Assembly (NCBI GenBank): GCA_023427705.1
Contig: JAEZAL010000370.1
Span: 1-10,787 of the forward strand
From: Bacillota bacterium
GTDB lineage: Bacteria > Bacillota > Clostridia > Clostridiales > Clostridiaceae
Reading direction: 5' to 3'
DNA length: 10,787 nt
A model generated the notes under the pieces. The model saw only the letters and a list, made by a program, of their open reading frames with translations. It did not search any database and had not been told where the DNA came from. The translations under genes were made by a program, and so were the position numbers. Positions 1-7,490 of this stretch are shown in pieces (position 1 is the first letter of the stretch; each line of letters starts with the position of its first letter).

Positions 1-82
1 ATTTGGTTATTTTTTCATTATAAAATTGTACTTAATTTAAAAATTTATAATAATATAATATTTGAATCATTTATTATTTACC
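1..82. other. AT-rich intergenic tail beyond the dcw operon
   Basis: This stretch lies past the operon terminator. It is almost entirely A and T. I see no reading frame, SD sequence, convincing promoter or hairpin in it. Confidence 0.5.
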
Positions 83-120
83 AAAATAAAAAAAGAGTGA
101 TTTATATTAAACCCACTCTT
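83..120 (-). terminator. Rho-independent terminator closing the dcw operon
   Basis: On the minus strand, 9 nt after the ftsW/spoVE stop codon, AAGAGTG (114-120) pairs with CACTCTT (93-99). A second short stem, TTTA with TAAA, closes an ATA loop inside it. The hairpin is followed directly by a U-rich run (TTTTTTTATTTT, 83-94). Stem plus U tract in this position is the classic intrinsic terminator. The plus strand has no equivalent U run, so it should work only in the minus direction. Confidence 0.88.
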
Positions 121-128
121 CTTTAAAA

Positions 129-1247
129 TTATATATTTTTGCCTTGAATTTGCCTTGATATGTTTAAAAGTATTCCCATAGCCATCATATTAATAACTAA
201 AGATGTTCCTCCATAACTTATAAACGGCATTGGTACACCAGTAACAGGCATTGATCCAGTAACCACTGCTATATTTATTATAGCTTGAACTGCAATTATG
301 GATGTTATGCCTATAGCTAATAAAGTTCCATAAGTATCACTAGCTTTCATCGATACTTTTATTCCTCTCCAAACAAAAAATACAAATAAAAGTATTATAA
401 ATAGACATCCAATTAATCCCAATTCTTCACCTATTATGGAAAAAATAAAGTCATTATGTGGTTCTGGCATATATAATGTTTTTTGTCTGGATTGACCAAG
501 TCCAAGTCCAGTGACTCCACCAGCACCTAGAGCATAAAAAGACTGTATTAATTGATACCCATCTCCAGCTGGATCTTGCCATGGGTTCAAAAAATTAAGC
601 ATTCTTGCTCTTCTATAATCTTCTCCAAATATAAAAAACATTACTGCTACTAATAAGACAGGAGCAACCTTACCAAATAAATCTTGTAACCTACCTCCTG
701 CCACAAATAATAAAATAAATGTAACTATCATTATAATAGCTGCAATGCTAAGATTTTTTTCTGCTAAAATCATAGCCGCAAAAAATCCCGATACTCCTAA
801 ATATGGAACTATACCAGTCCAGAATTTTTTAATACCATCGCCTTTTGCATCTAAGCTCATGGCTAAAAAGAATACCACAGCGTACTTAGTTAATTCAGAT
901 GGTTGAAATGATAACGGACCTAATTGAATCCATCTTTTTGCACCATTTACAGCTGGAAAGAAAAACACAGCAATTAATAATGGAACAGTAATAATTAGTA
1001 TATGGGGTGTAATCTTTCGCAATTTATGATAATCAAAATTTGACATAACTCCCATAGCTATTAATCCTGTAATAGCCCATATTAATTGTTTTTTTAAATA
1101 TACCATGCTGTCTCCATCTTTAAACATAGCATAATAAGAACTAGCAGAATAAATCATAATTATTCCAATTGCAAGCAAAAGAATTACAGCGTAAAATATA
1201 CCATAGTCAACTTCTCCTACCTTACCCCTTTGTTTTGCTGCTCTCAT
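129..1247 (-). CDS. spoVE: SEDS-family peptidoglycan glycosyltransferase, FtsW/SpoVE type
   Basis: This 372-residue polytopic membrane protein belongs to the SEDS family (FtsW/RodA/SpoVE), which polymerises lipid II into glycan strands with a partner class B PBP. About ten hydrophobic segments are visible. Family landmarks are NGAKRWI (101-107), QPSE (115-118), PEPHNDF (261-267) with the putative catalytic Asp266 before the EELG segment, and GVPMPFISYGG (337-347) near the C terminus. The family's usual QPDLG-like segment reads EKNLS (163-167). I chose ATG 1247 because GGAGGAGGT lies at 1251-1259, just upstream. A reading from TTG 1265 would run through that SD and add six residues with no SD of their own. 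It follows mraY by 21 nt and is the last gene before the terminator. SEDS membership is near certain. Whether it serves division (FtsW), sporulation (SpoVE) or both cannot be told from sequence. Confidence 0.9.
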   Translation of the reverse strand: MRAAKQRGKVGEVDYGIFYAVILLLAIGIIMIYSASSYYAMFKDGDSMVYLKKQLIWAITGLIAMGVMSNFDYHKLRKITPHILIITVPLLIAVFFFPAVNGAKRWIQLGPLSFQPSELTKYAVVFFLAMSLDAKGDGIKKFWTGIVPYLGVSGFFAAMILAEKNLSIAAIIMIVTFILLFVAGGRLQDLFGKVAPVLLVAVMFFIFGEDYRRARMLNFLNPWQDPAGDGYQLIQSFYALGAGGVTGLGLGQSRQKTLYMPEPHNDFIFSIIGEELGLIGCLFIILLFVFFVWRGIKVSMKASDTYGTLLAIGITSIIAVQAIINIAVVTGSMPVTGVPMPFISYGGTSLVINMMAMGILLNISRQIQGKNI

Positions 1248-1250
1248 ATA

Positions 1251-1259
1251 ACCTCCTCC
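1251..1259 (-). promoter_or_regulatory. Ribosome binding site that fixes the ftsW/spoVE start
   Basis: On the minus strand this reads GGAGGAGGT. The first GGAGG is 7 nt from ATG 1247 and the second is 4 nt away. The longer TTG-started frame would place this SD inside the coding sequence, so the ATG is the better start. Confidence 0.85.
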
Positions 1260-1268
1260 AATCAATGA

Positions 1269-2243
1269 TTAAAGGGCCATAAATCCTACAAAGCATAATA
1301 CCACAGTAATAACTGAAAAAATTGTTACTATTTTAGTTTCACTCCATCCTATCTGTTCAAAATGATGATGAATTGGTGCCATTTTAAATAATCTTTTACC
1401 TCTTAGCTTGTATGAAGAAACTTGTAAAATTACAGAAATAGTTTCAAAAACATAGATTCCACCAACTATAAATAAAATAAGTGGTAATTCTAGTATTAAA
1501 GCAATAGTAGCTATTGCTCCTCCTATAGCTAATGAACCTGTATCCCCCATAAACACCTTAGCTGGATAAGCATTAAATTTTAAAAATCCAAGTAATGCAC
1601 CTGCTAAAATTACAGAAAATACAGATAATGATTCATGTCCCATCGTAAAAGATACTACTCCAAAAAACGTTAATACTAATATACTAACAGTAGATGCTAA
1701 ACCATCTAGACCATCTGTTAAGTTAACTGCATTAGTAGCTCCTGCATAATATACAATTACAAAAGGTACATACAATAACTCTAATGGTATTCTCGTATTT
1801 ATAAATGGAATTCTTAAACTAGTCCCTAAGTTTACATGACCATATACTGCAATTGCAGTTGAAAAAATAACAAGTAACAACATTTTTTGCCAAGCTTTTA
1901 GACCTTCATTATCTTTTTTTAATATCTTCAATATATCATCTAAAAATCCAATGAAACCAAAAGCCACTAATGAATAAAGTGCAATCATAGCTTCATCAGT
2001 TGGACTAAATCTCATAACCAACACTACTATTAATGTTGATATAATAAATATTAAACCACCAATAGTTGGAGTTCCTGCTTTTTTTAGATGGCTTTGAGGC
2101 CCTTCTTTTCTAATATTTTGACCAAATTTTAATTTTGTTAGCATAGGTATTATTATAGGTCCTAATACAATTGTTATTACAAAAGATAAGACTAATCCTA
2201 TAGCTATCTTTGACGATATAATGTCTATTAACTTATCCCCCAT
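1269..2243 (-). CDS. mraY: Phospho-N-acetylmuramoyl-pentapeptide-transferase (MraY)
   Basis: MraY transfers phospho-MurNAc-pentapeptide from UDP to undecaprenyl phosphate at the inner membrane face, giving lipid I. The 324 residues match the usual family length, with about ten membrane segments. Visible signatures are SHLKKAGTPTIGG (51-63), FLDD (100-103) carrying the paired acidic residues, NAVNLTDGLDGL (171-182), FMGDTGSL (231-238) and the cytosolic APIHHHFE loop (289-296). The start is ATG 2243. No ATG, GTG or TTG lies in frame between it and the nearest SD (2266-2277), and an in-frame TAG follows the SD. The SD is 26 nt from the ATG, with a perfect hairpin between them (see separate entry). 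The N terminus has roughly ten residues before the first membrane helix. murF lies 35 nt upstream and the SEDS gene 21 nt downstream. Confidence 0.96.
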   Translation of the reverse strand: MGDKLIDIISSKIAIGLVLSFVITIVLGPIIIPMLTKLKFGQNIRKEGPQSHLKKAGTPTIGGLIFIISTLIVVLVMRFSPTDEAMIALYSLVAFGFIGFLDDILKILKKDNEGLKAWQKMLLLVIFSTAIAVYGHVNLGTSLRIPFINTRIPLELLYVPFVIVYYAGATNAVNLTDGLDGLASTVSILVLTFFGVVSFTMGHESLSVFSVILAGALLGFLKFNAYPAKVFMGDTGSLAIGGAIATIALILELPLILFIVGGIYVFETISVILQVSSYKLRGKRLFKMAPIHHHFEQIGWSETKIVTIFSVITVVLCFVGFMAL

Positions 2244-2277
2244 TGTTACTGCCTATCTTAGGCAGTTCACCTCCTTT
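2244..2277 (-). promoter_or_regulatory. Split ribosome binding site: SD, 8-bp hairpin, then the mraY ATG
   Basis: The minus strand carries a near-complete SD, AAAGGAGGTGAA (2266-2277), directly after the murF stop codon. It is followed by ACTGCCTA-AGA-TAGGCAGT (2248-2266), a perfect 8-bp stem with a 3-nt loop, then AACA and the ATG at 2243. The linear gap from GGAGG to ATG is 26 nt, too long for normal initiation. Folding out the 19-nt hairpin leaves 7 nt, which is optimal. The sequence and geometry are seen directly. The role as a structure-dependent ribosome binding site is inference. Confidence 0.7.
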
Positions 2278-2278
2278 G

Positions 2279-3640
2279 TTATATTTGTGCTTCTTCTAGT
2301 GAATTTACTATTTCTTCAAATCTAATTCCTCTTGATGCTTTTACTAAAATAACATCATCTTTTTTTATAATAGTATTTACATTTTTAATAAATTCATTTT
2401 TATCTTCAAAAGTAATAATATTATCTGAGCCAAATCCATCTTTATAGCATTCTTTATAATTACCAATAGCTATAAGTAAATCGACTTTATCCTTAGCATA
2501 ATATCCAACTTCTTTATGTGCGTTTATTGATTCATCACCCAGTTCATTCATAGTTCCAAGTACAGCAATTTTTCTTCTATTTTTATATGAATTAAGAACA
2601 TCTATGGAAGATTTCATCGAATCAGGACTTGCATTATAACAATCATTTATTATTGTAAATAGCTCTTTTTTTATTACTTGCAACCTCATTGATGTAGCTT
2701 CCAAATTCTTAATTCCCTTTTCCATTTGTGAAAAAGAAACATTTAATTTTTTTGCTACAGCGATAGCTAGCATTGAGTTTAAAACATTATGTTTTCCTGC
2801 CATTGGAATTTCAAAATTAAACTCTCTTTCTTTATCATTTATAGTAAAAGAAGTATTATCTTCCTTTAGTATAATATTAGAAGCATAGACATCATATTCA
2901 TGATTATAGCCAATTCTTATAATTTCAAAACATTTATTTTTTATTTTTAATAAATAGTTATCTTCACCATTAATTATTAAAGTATTGTTCTCATCAAAAT
3001 AATTAAATATTTCAGATTTAGCTTTTAAAATATTATCTTGAGTCTTTAAGTTTTCAATATGAGATAATCCTATATTGGTTATAACTGCAATATCTGGTCT
3101 TGCGCAATTAGCAAGTATATCTATTTCTCCTAAATCACTCATTCCCATTTCTAACACTGCAACATCATATGAACTATCCAGCTCTAATATCATAAGTGGT
3201 AATCCTATTTGGTTGTTAAAATTTCCTTTTGTCTTAAAAACCTTATATTTATAACTTAAAAAAGCAGCTATTAAATCTTTAGTTGATGTTTTACCACACG
3301 ATCCTGTAACTCCTATAATCTTTATTCCAAGTTTTTTCCTATAAAAACTTGCTAAGTCTAATAGTGCTTTTTCTGAATTCTCTACTTTTATTACAGTTTT
3401 TCCTTGTTTTATTTCTTTTGTATCAAATAATATTTCATCAACAATTGCTATTGAAGCACCTTTTTCAAATGCTTCAACAACAAATTTATTTCCATTAAAT
3501 CTTTCACCATTAATAGCTAAATATATATTATCTCTTTCAATTTTTCTGGTATCTATACAAATCTTATTGAAATCTGTTTTTCCTTCTACTATTACTTTTC
3601 CAGATATAGCTTCTAAAATTTCATTTAAAGATAATTCCAC
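2279..3640 (-). CDS. murF: UDP-N-acetylmuramoyl-tripeptide--D-alanyl-D-alanine ligase (MurF)
   Basis: MurF is the cytosolic ATP-dependent ligase that adds D-Ala-D-Ala to UDP-MurNAc-tripeptide, completing the pentapeptide precursor. With the start at GTG 3640 it has 453 residues, a normal length. The order is an N-terminal UDP-substrate domain with DTRKI (30-34), a central Mur ligase ATPase domain with the P-loop GVTGSCGKTST (110-120), NFNNQIGLP (140-148) and EMGM (164-167), and a C-terminal domain with NDCYNASPDSM (332-342). The NFNNQ and NDCYNASP segments separate MurF from MurC, MurD and MurE. GTG 3640 is preferred because AGAGG (3649-3653) lies 8 nt upstream. The alternative GTG 3649 overlaps that SD and would add only three residues. 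It begins 14 nt after the murE stop. Confidence 0.95.
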   Translation of the reverse strand: MELSLNEILEAISGKVIVEGKTDFNKICIDTRKIERDNIYLAINGERFNGNKFVVEAFEKGASIAIVDEILFDTKEIKQGKTVIKVENSEKALLDLASFYRKKLGIKIIGVTGSCGKTSTKDLIAAFLSYKYKVFKTKGNFNNQIGLPLMILELDSSYDVAVLEMGMSDLGEIDILANCARPDIAVITNIGLSHIENLKTQDNILKAKSEIFNYFDENNTLIINGEDNYLLKIKNKCFEIIRIGYNHEYDVYASNIILKEDNTSFTINDKEREFNFEIPMAGKHNVLNSMLAIAVAKKLNVSFSQMEKGIKNLEATSMRLQVIKKELFTIINDCYNASPDSMKSSIDVLNSYKNRRKIAVLGTMNELGDESINAHKEVGYYAKDKVDLLIAIGNYKECYKDGFGSDNIITFEDKNEFIKNVNTIIKKDDVILVKASRGIRFEEIVNSLEEAQI

Positions 3641-3648
3641 TTTGTACA

Positions 3649-3653
3649 CCTCT
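3649..3653 (-). promoter_or_regulatory. SD that decides the murF start
   Basis: The minus strand reads AGAGG, followed after 8 nt by GTG 3640. An upstream in-frame GTG at 3649 overlaps the SD itself and has no good SD further up, so 3640 is the likely start. Confidence 0.7.
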
Positions 3654-3654
3654 A

Positions 3655-5106
3655 TTATTTTCTTTTATTTGCTAGAATTTCATCAACAACTTCTCTTTCA
3701 TCAAAATGAATTACGCCTTCATTAGTTATTTGATAATTTTCATGACCTTTTCCAGCAAGAACTACTACATCTCCTTCTTCAGCCATGTTTAATGCAAGCT
3801 TTATTGCTTCTGATCTATCTTCTATAGCTATATAGTTTGATTTACTGATTCCTGCAATTATTTCTTTTATTATAGCCATAGGATCTTCTTCCCTTGGATT
3901 ATCAGAAGTTATAACTGCTAAATCAGCAAGTTCAGTTCCAATCCTACCTAACTCTGCTCTCTTTACCTTATCTCTATCTCCACCACAACCATATACAGCA
4001 ATAAGCCTATTTTTAGCGTAATCTTTTAATGTTTCTAAAATATTTTTTAATCCATCAGGTGTATGTGCAAAATCAATTATTATATCATAAGGAATGTCAT
4101 ACTTATAACCTATTCTTTCACATCTTCCAGGTACAACTACATCTAAAAGACCTTCTTTTATATATTTTTTATCAATATCTAATGAAGTTAATGCAGCTAT
4201 TGCCCCTAGTGCATTATAAACATTATACTCACCTGGTAAAACTGAATTATAATTTTCTCCATTAACTTTAAAGTGAATATCTCCTTCTTTTAACATAACA
4301 CCAGAAGCTTTAAAATCACTTTCATCCTTTATTGAATATGTCTTTACTTCCTTATTCCCAATACCTTCAATATCTCTTACAATTCTATAACCATAATCAT
4401 CATCTATATTTATTGCACAAATTTTACTTCTTTCAAATAATTTAAACTTAGCATTATAATAATTTTCAAATGATTTATGAAAATCTAAGTGATCTCTTGT
4501 TAAATTTGTAAATATCCCAACTTCAAACTCACATCCATAAACTCTATCTAGGTGTAGTGAGTGAGACGATACTTCCATAACACAATATTCACAATTTTCT
4601 TCAACCATATCTTTAAATAACTTTTGAAGTTCTAAAGACTCTGGAGTTGTTCTTTCTGATTTTACTTTTTTATCTCCAATATAGTTAGCAATAGTTCCAA
4701 CTAATCCTACTTTTTTACCTGCTTTTTCAAGCATTGATTTTAATAAGTAAACTGTTGTAGTTTTTCCATTAGTTCCAGTTACACCTATTAATTTTAATTT
4801 CTTTACAGGGTGGTCATAATAATTAGCTGACATTGTTGCTAATGCTTTTCTGCCTTCTTTAACTAATAAAACAGTTACTTCTTCGTTATCTATATTTATA
4901 TTTTTTTCACACAGAATAACTTTGGCACCAGCTTCAATTGCTTTAAAAGCATAGTCATGTCCATCTACTTCAAATCCTGTAAGACAAACAAATAAATCAC
5001 CATCTTTTATTTTTCTACTATCATATTGGATGTGGTTTATCTCAACATCTTGGCTGCCGCTTAAAACTTCAAAACTTACTCCTTTTAATAAATCTAATAA
5101 CTTCAT
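3655..5106 (-). CDS. murE: UDP-N-acetylmuramoyl-L-alanyl-D-glutamate--2,6-diaminopimelate ligase (MurE)
   Basis: MurE adds the third peptide-stem residue to UDP-MurNAc-L-Ala-D-Glu in the cytosol, using ATP. The 483 residues are typical. Visible motifs are DSRKI (29-33) in the UDP-binding domain, the P-loop GVTGTNGKTTT (108-118), ERTTPE (151-156), SSHSL (180-184), TRDHLDFH (203-210), the likely carbamylated Lys220 in YNAKFKLF, PGRCER (326-331), DFAHTPD (345-351), DNPR (402-405) and GKGHE (452-456). DNPR is the signature for meso-diaminopimelate rather than lysine, so the wall should be of the A1-gamma DAP type. The start is ATG 5106 with AAGGAG (5115-5120) 8 nt upstream. It is separated from the PBP gene by a 99-nt gap containing a 10-bp hairpin, and it abuts murF. 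Confidence 0.96.
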   Translation of the reverse strand: MKLLDLLKGVSFEVLSGSQDVEINHIQYDSRKIKDGDLFVCLTGFEVDGHDYAFKAIEAGAKVILCEKNINIDNEEVTVLLVKEGRKALATMSANYYDHPVKKLKLIGVTGTNGKTTTVYLLKSMLEKAGKKVGLVGTIANYIGDKKVKSERTTPESLELQKLFKDMVEENCEYCVMEVSSHSLHLDRVYGCEFEVGIFTNLTRDHLDFHKSFENYYNAKFKLFERSKICAINIDDDYGYRIVRDIEGIGNKEVKTYSIKDESDFKASGVMLKEGDIHFKVNGENYNSVLPGEYNVYNALGAIAALTSLDIDKKYIKEGLLDVVVPGRCERIGYKYDIPYDIIIDFAHTPDGLKNILETLKDYAKNRLIAVYGCGGDRDKVKRAELGRIGTELADLAVITSDNPREEDPMAIIKEIIAGISKSNYIAIEDRSEAIKLALNMAEEGDVVVLAGKGHENYQITNEGVIHFDEREVVDEILANKRK

Positions 5107-5160
5107 TTAACCATCTCCTTAATATTCTAAACGAACTCCCTATATCTTTTGTATATAAAT

Positions 5161-5187
5161 TTAGCATGTGAGTGTCCCACATGCTAA
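5161..5187 (-). other. Perfect 10-bp inverted repeat in the PBP-murE gap
   Basis: TTAGCATGTG (5161-5170) and CACATGCTAA (5178-5187) pair perfectly around a 7-nt loop. On the minus strand the stem starts 18 nt after the PBP stop codon and is followed by ATTTATATAC, which is AT-rich but not a proper U tract. It could be a weak attenuator, an mRNA stabilising or processing hairpin, or a palindromic operator. The stem is certain and its function is not. Confidence 0.6.
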
Positions 5188-5205
5188 TGTAAAGGGATAT
5201 TCTAA

Positions 5206-7401
5206 TTAATCTCCATATTCTTCATTCAATATTAATTTAACTTCAGTACCTTTAGTAACCATTTCACCCTTTGGAATACTTTGTTTTATTATTCTTCCTT
5301 CTCCATCATAAGTGAAATTAACTCCAAGGTCAGTTAAAATCTTTGTTGCTTCATCTAGGGTATACCCCCTTAATTCAGGAATAACAACATATTTATTATA
5401 AGACTCTACGTCGCCTGTGTCTATATTAATCTTAGAATTTTCTTTTACTGTATACCCTGGATATGGTTTTATATTTGTTATTATATCCCCATTTCCTTGG
5501 ATATTATACTCTAAATTATATTCTTTTAATAGTTTTTTGCCTTCATTTACTTCAAGCCCTCTTATTTCTGGTATTACCACTTCTTTTACTATGCTATCAA
5601 TATCATCTTTAGGCATATTTTCAGCCATATAATTAAATATATCTGTAAATAGAATATTAGCTAAAGGCGCTACTATTTGTCCTGCATAATAAGTTCCAGT
5701 TCCAGGTTCATCAATTGATATAAAAACAGTTATTTGAGGATTATCTGCTGGTGCAAATCCAGCTAAAGAAGATATATACTTTCCTGATTCATAGCCTCCA
5801 CCTCTAGGATTTACCTTTTGAGCAGTACCAGTCTTCGCTCCTATATGGTATCCTTCAACATAGGCTTTACTAGAACCACCATAAGTAACTGTTCTCTCTA
5901 AATAATCCCTTAATATAGCCGTTTTTTCTTGACTTAGTACATCAATTACATTAGCTTCAAAAGATTCCTCTACAATCTTTTGTCCACCTTCATCTGTATA
6001 AGTTATTTCCTTCATTATATGTGGTTGAATTAACTTTCCTCCATTTATAATACTATTAAAAGCTGTCATATATTGAACAGCATTTACTGTATTTGTTTGT
6101 CCAAATGAAATAGTTGCCAAATCAGCTTCATTAATATCTTCTGTCTTCTTTATTATTCCTTTTGCTTCTCCAGGTAAATCTATCCCACTTATTTTTCCAA
6201 AGCCTAGTTTCTTTATATAGTCATTAAGTTTTTCTTTACCTATTCTTTTTCCAATTTCCATAAAGCCAACATTGCATGAATTTTGCAGTATCTCTGGTAA
6301 GGTTTGTGTACCATGCCCTGAAGTTCTCCAACATTTTATAGTATGTGGACCTATTTTTAAACTTCCATTACAAGTGAAAGTATCATCTTCTTTTACTAAT
6401 CCTTCTTCAAGATTACCTATCATCGTTACTACTTTGAAAATTGAGCCTGGTTCAAATGTATCATTTACTAAATGATTTCTCCACATTTTTTGAACTTTTT
6501 CAGCTAGATTTTGCCCATCATAATTATCAGCACCTTCATATGGATTGTTAGGATCAAAATCAGGCTTGTTTACCATAGCTAATATTTCTCCTTTGTTTGG
6601 ATCCATTATTATTATAGAAACCTGCTTTGCCAAGTTATCCTTATATCCCTTTTCTGCCACCTTTTCTGCAAAGGCTTGTAAATTAGAATCTATAGTAAGT
6701 ACAACATCTTTACCATTTACAGGAGAAGTAAATTCTGAAATTGTGTATGGAAGCTCATCATTATACTTACTTAACTCTGATATCCTTAATCCAGGCTTAC
6801 CTGATAAATATTCATTATATTCTAGCTCAACTCCTGTCAACCCTTGTCCATCAATATTAGTACTTCCTAGAACATGTGCTAGAAAATTTCCATTTGGATA
6901 GTATCTTTTTGTGTCTGGAGAAACTATAACTCCAGGTATGTTTAAATTCTTAACTTTATCTGCTTGTTCTTTTTCTATTCTTCTAACTAAAATTGCTGCT
7001 CCAGCATCAGCTCCACTTGGCAATTTAGTATTTAATTTATCTAGCACCTTACTTTCATCCATATTTAATGCATTAGCTATACTAGGTGCTATATCATTTG
7101 ATGTTAAATTTTCTTTTCTTAAATGTCCCTTTATTGAGTTCAAATCAAAATCCACTCTGTATACATTAGCTGATATGGCAAGTTCCACACCATTTCTATC
7201 TAATATTCTACCTCTTCGCGCATCAATTTTAACTTCACTAGTCCATTGTTCTTCTGCCTTTAAGGAGTATTCTTCTCTTTTAACAATCATTATGTAAGAT
7301 AACCTTATTATTAAAAGAGAAAATAAACATATTAACGTTGTAAGCGCTAATGATATTCTCTTTTTCATTAGCGCTTTATCTCTAAAATTCTTTTTATTCA
7401 C
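5206..7401 (-). CDS. spoVD: Class B penicillin-binding protein with two PASTA domains (SpoVD/FtsI type)
   Basis: This is a membrane-anchored D,D-transpeptidase that crosslinks septal or spore peptidoglycan with a SEDS partner. Its 731 residues comprise a short basic cytosolic tail, one membrane segment (about 15-40), the PBP dimerisation domain starting at RRGRILDRNG (62-71), the transpeptidase domain and two C-terminal PASTA repeats (about 608-663 and 672-727). Active-site motifs are complete: SIFK with Ser320 and Lys323, SCN at 375-377, and KTG at 523-525. Cys357 and Cys376 sit about 37 and 56 residues after the serine, close to the spacing of the redox-sensitive cysteine pair of Bacillus subtilis SpoVD. 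The start is GTG 7401, with GGAGG (7409-7413) 7 nt upstream. It is the only class B PBP here, so SpoVD rather than FtsI/PbpB is a best guess from order and cysteines. Bacillus SpoVD has one PASTA domain and Bacillus PBP2B has two. Confidence 0.93.
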   Translation of the reverse strand: MNKKNFRDKALMKKRISLALTTLICLFSLLIIRLSYIMIVKREEYSLKAEEQWTSEVKIDARRGRILDRNGVELAISANVYRVDFDLNSIKGHLRKENLTSNDIAPSIANALNMDESKVLDKLNTKLPSGADAGAAILVRRIEKEQADKVKNLNIPGVIVSPDTKRYYPNGNFLAHVLGSTNIDGQGLTGVELEYNEYLSGKPGLRISELSKYNDELPYTISEFTSPVNGKDVVLTIDSNLQAFAEKVAEKGYKDNLAKQVSIIIMDPNKGEILAMVNKPDFDPNNPYEGADNYDGQNLAEKVQKMWRNHLVNDTFEPGSIFKVVTMIGNLEEGLVKEDDTFTCNGSLKIGPHTIKCWRTSGHGTQTLPEILQNSCNVGFMEIGKRIGKEKLNDYIKKLGFGKISGIDLPGEAKGIIKKTEDINEADLATISFGQTNTVNAVQYMTAFNSIINGGKLIQPHIMKEITYTDEGGQKIVEESFEANVIDVLSQEKTAILRDYLERTVTYGGSSKAYVEGYHIGAKTGTAQKVNPRGGGYESGKYISSLAGFAPADNPQITVFISIDEPGTGTYYAGQIVAPLANILFTDIFNYMAENMPKDDIDSIVKEVVIPEIRGLEVNEGKKLLKEYNLEYNIQGNGDIITNIKPYPGYTVKENSKINIDTGDVESYNKYVVIPELRGYTLDEATKILTDLGVNFTYDGEGRIIKQSIPKGEMVTKGTEVKLILNEEYGD

Positions 7402-7436
7402 ATCAATGCCTCCATGTAATTAATTAATAACATGTT

Positions 7437-7456
7437 GAGTATTATCATTAATACTC
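7437..7456 (-). other. Small AT-rich hairpin between ftsL and the PBP gene
   Basis: GAGTATTA (7437-7444) and TAATACTC (7449-7456) form a perfect 8-bp stem with a 4-nt loop in the 89-nt gap. No U tract follows it on the minus strand, so it is not a standard terminator. It is only modestly stable because the stem is mostly A-T. Confidence 0.4.
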
Positions 7457-7490
7457 TTTATCTGGCAAGTGTATTATTTTATTACTTATG

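Noticed and set aside
1248..1265. TTG-started six-residue N-terminal extension of the SEDS protein
   Set aside because: It translates the SD of ATG 1247 (GGAGGAGG) and has no SD upstream.
4029..4265. Plus-strand open frame of 78 codons
   Set aside because: It is wholly inside murE on the opposite strand, encodes a low-complexity Leu/Tyr/His-rich product and has no SD. It is a shadow of the real gene.
5107..5205. Internal promoter before murE
   Set aside because: TTTACA and TAGAAT are present on the minus strand but not at a workable spacing with each other or with a partner hexamer.
5417..7297. Four plus-strand open frames within the PBP gene
   Set aside because: All are antisense to the strongly supported class B PBP, are Ser/Leu/Ile-rich and show no family motif.
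7457..7490. Possible sigma-E -10 (AATACACT) upstream of the PBP gene
   Set aside because: The matching -35 region fits only about four of seven consensus bases, too weak to annotate.
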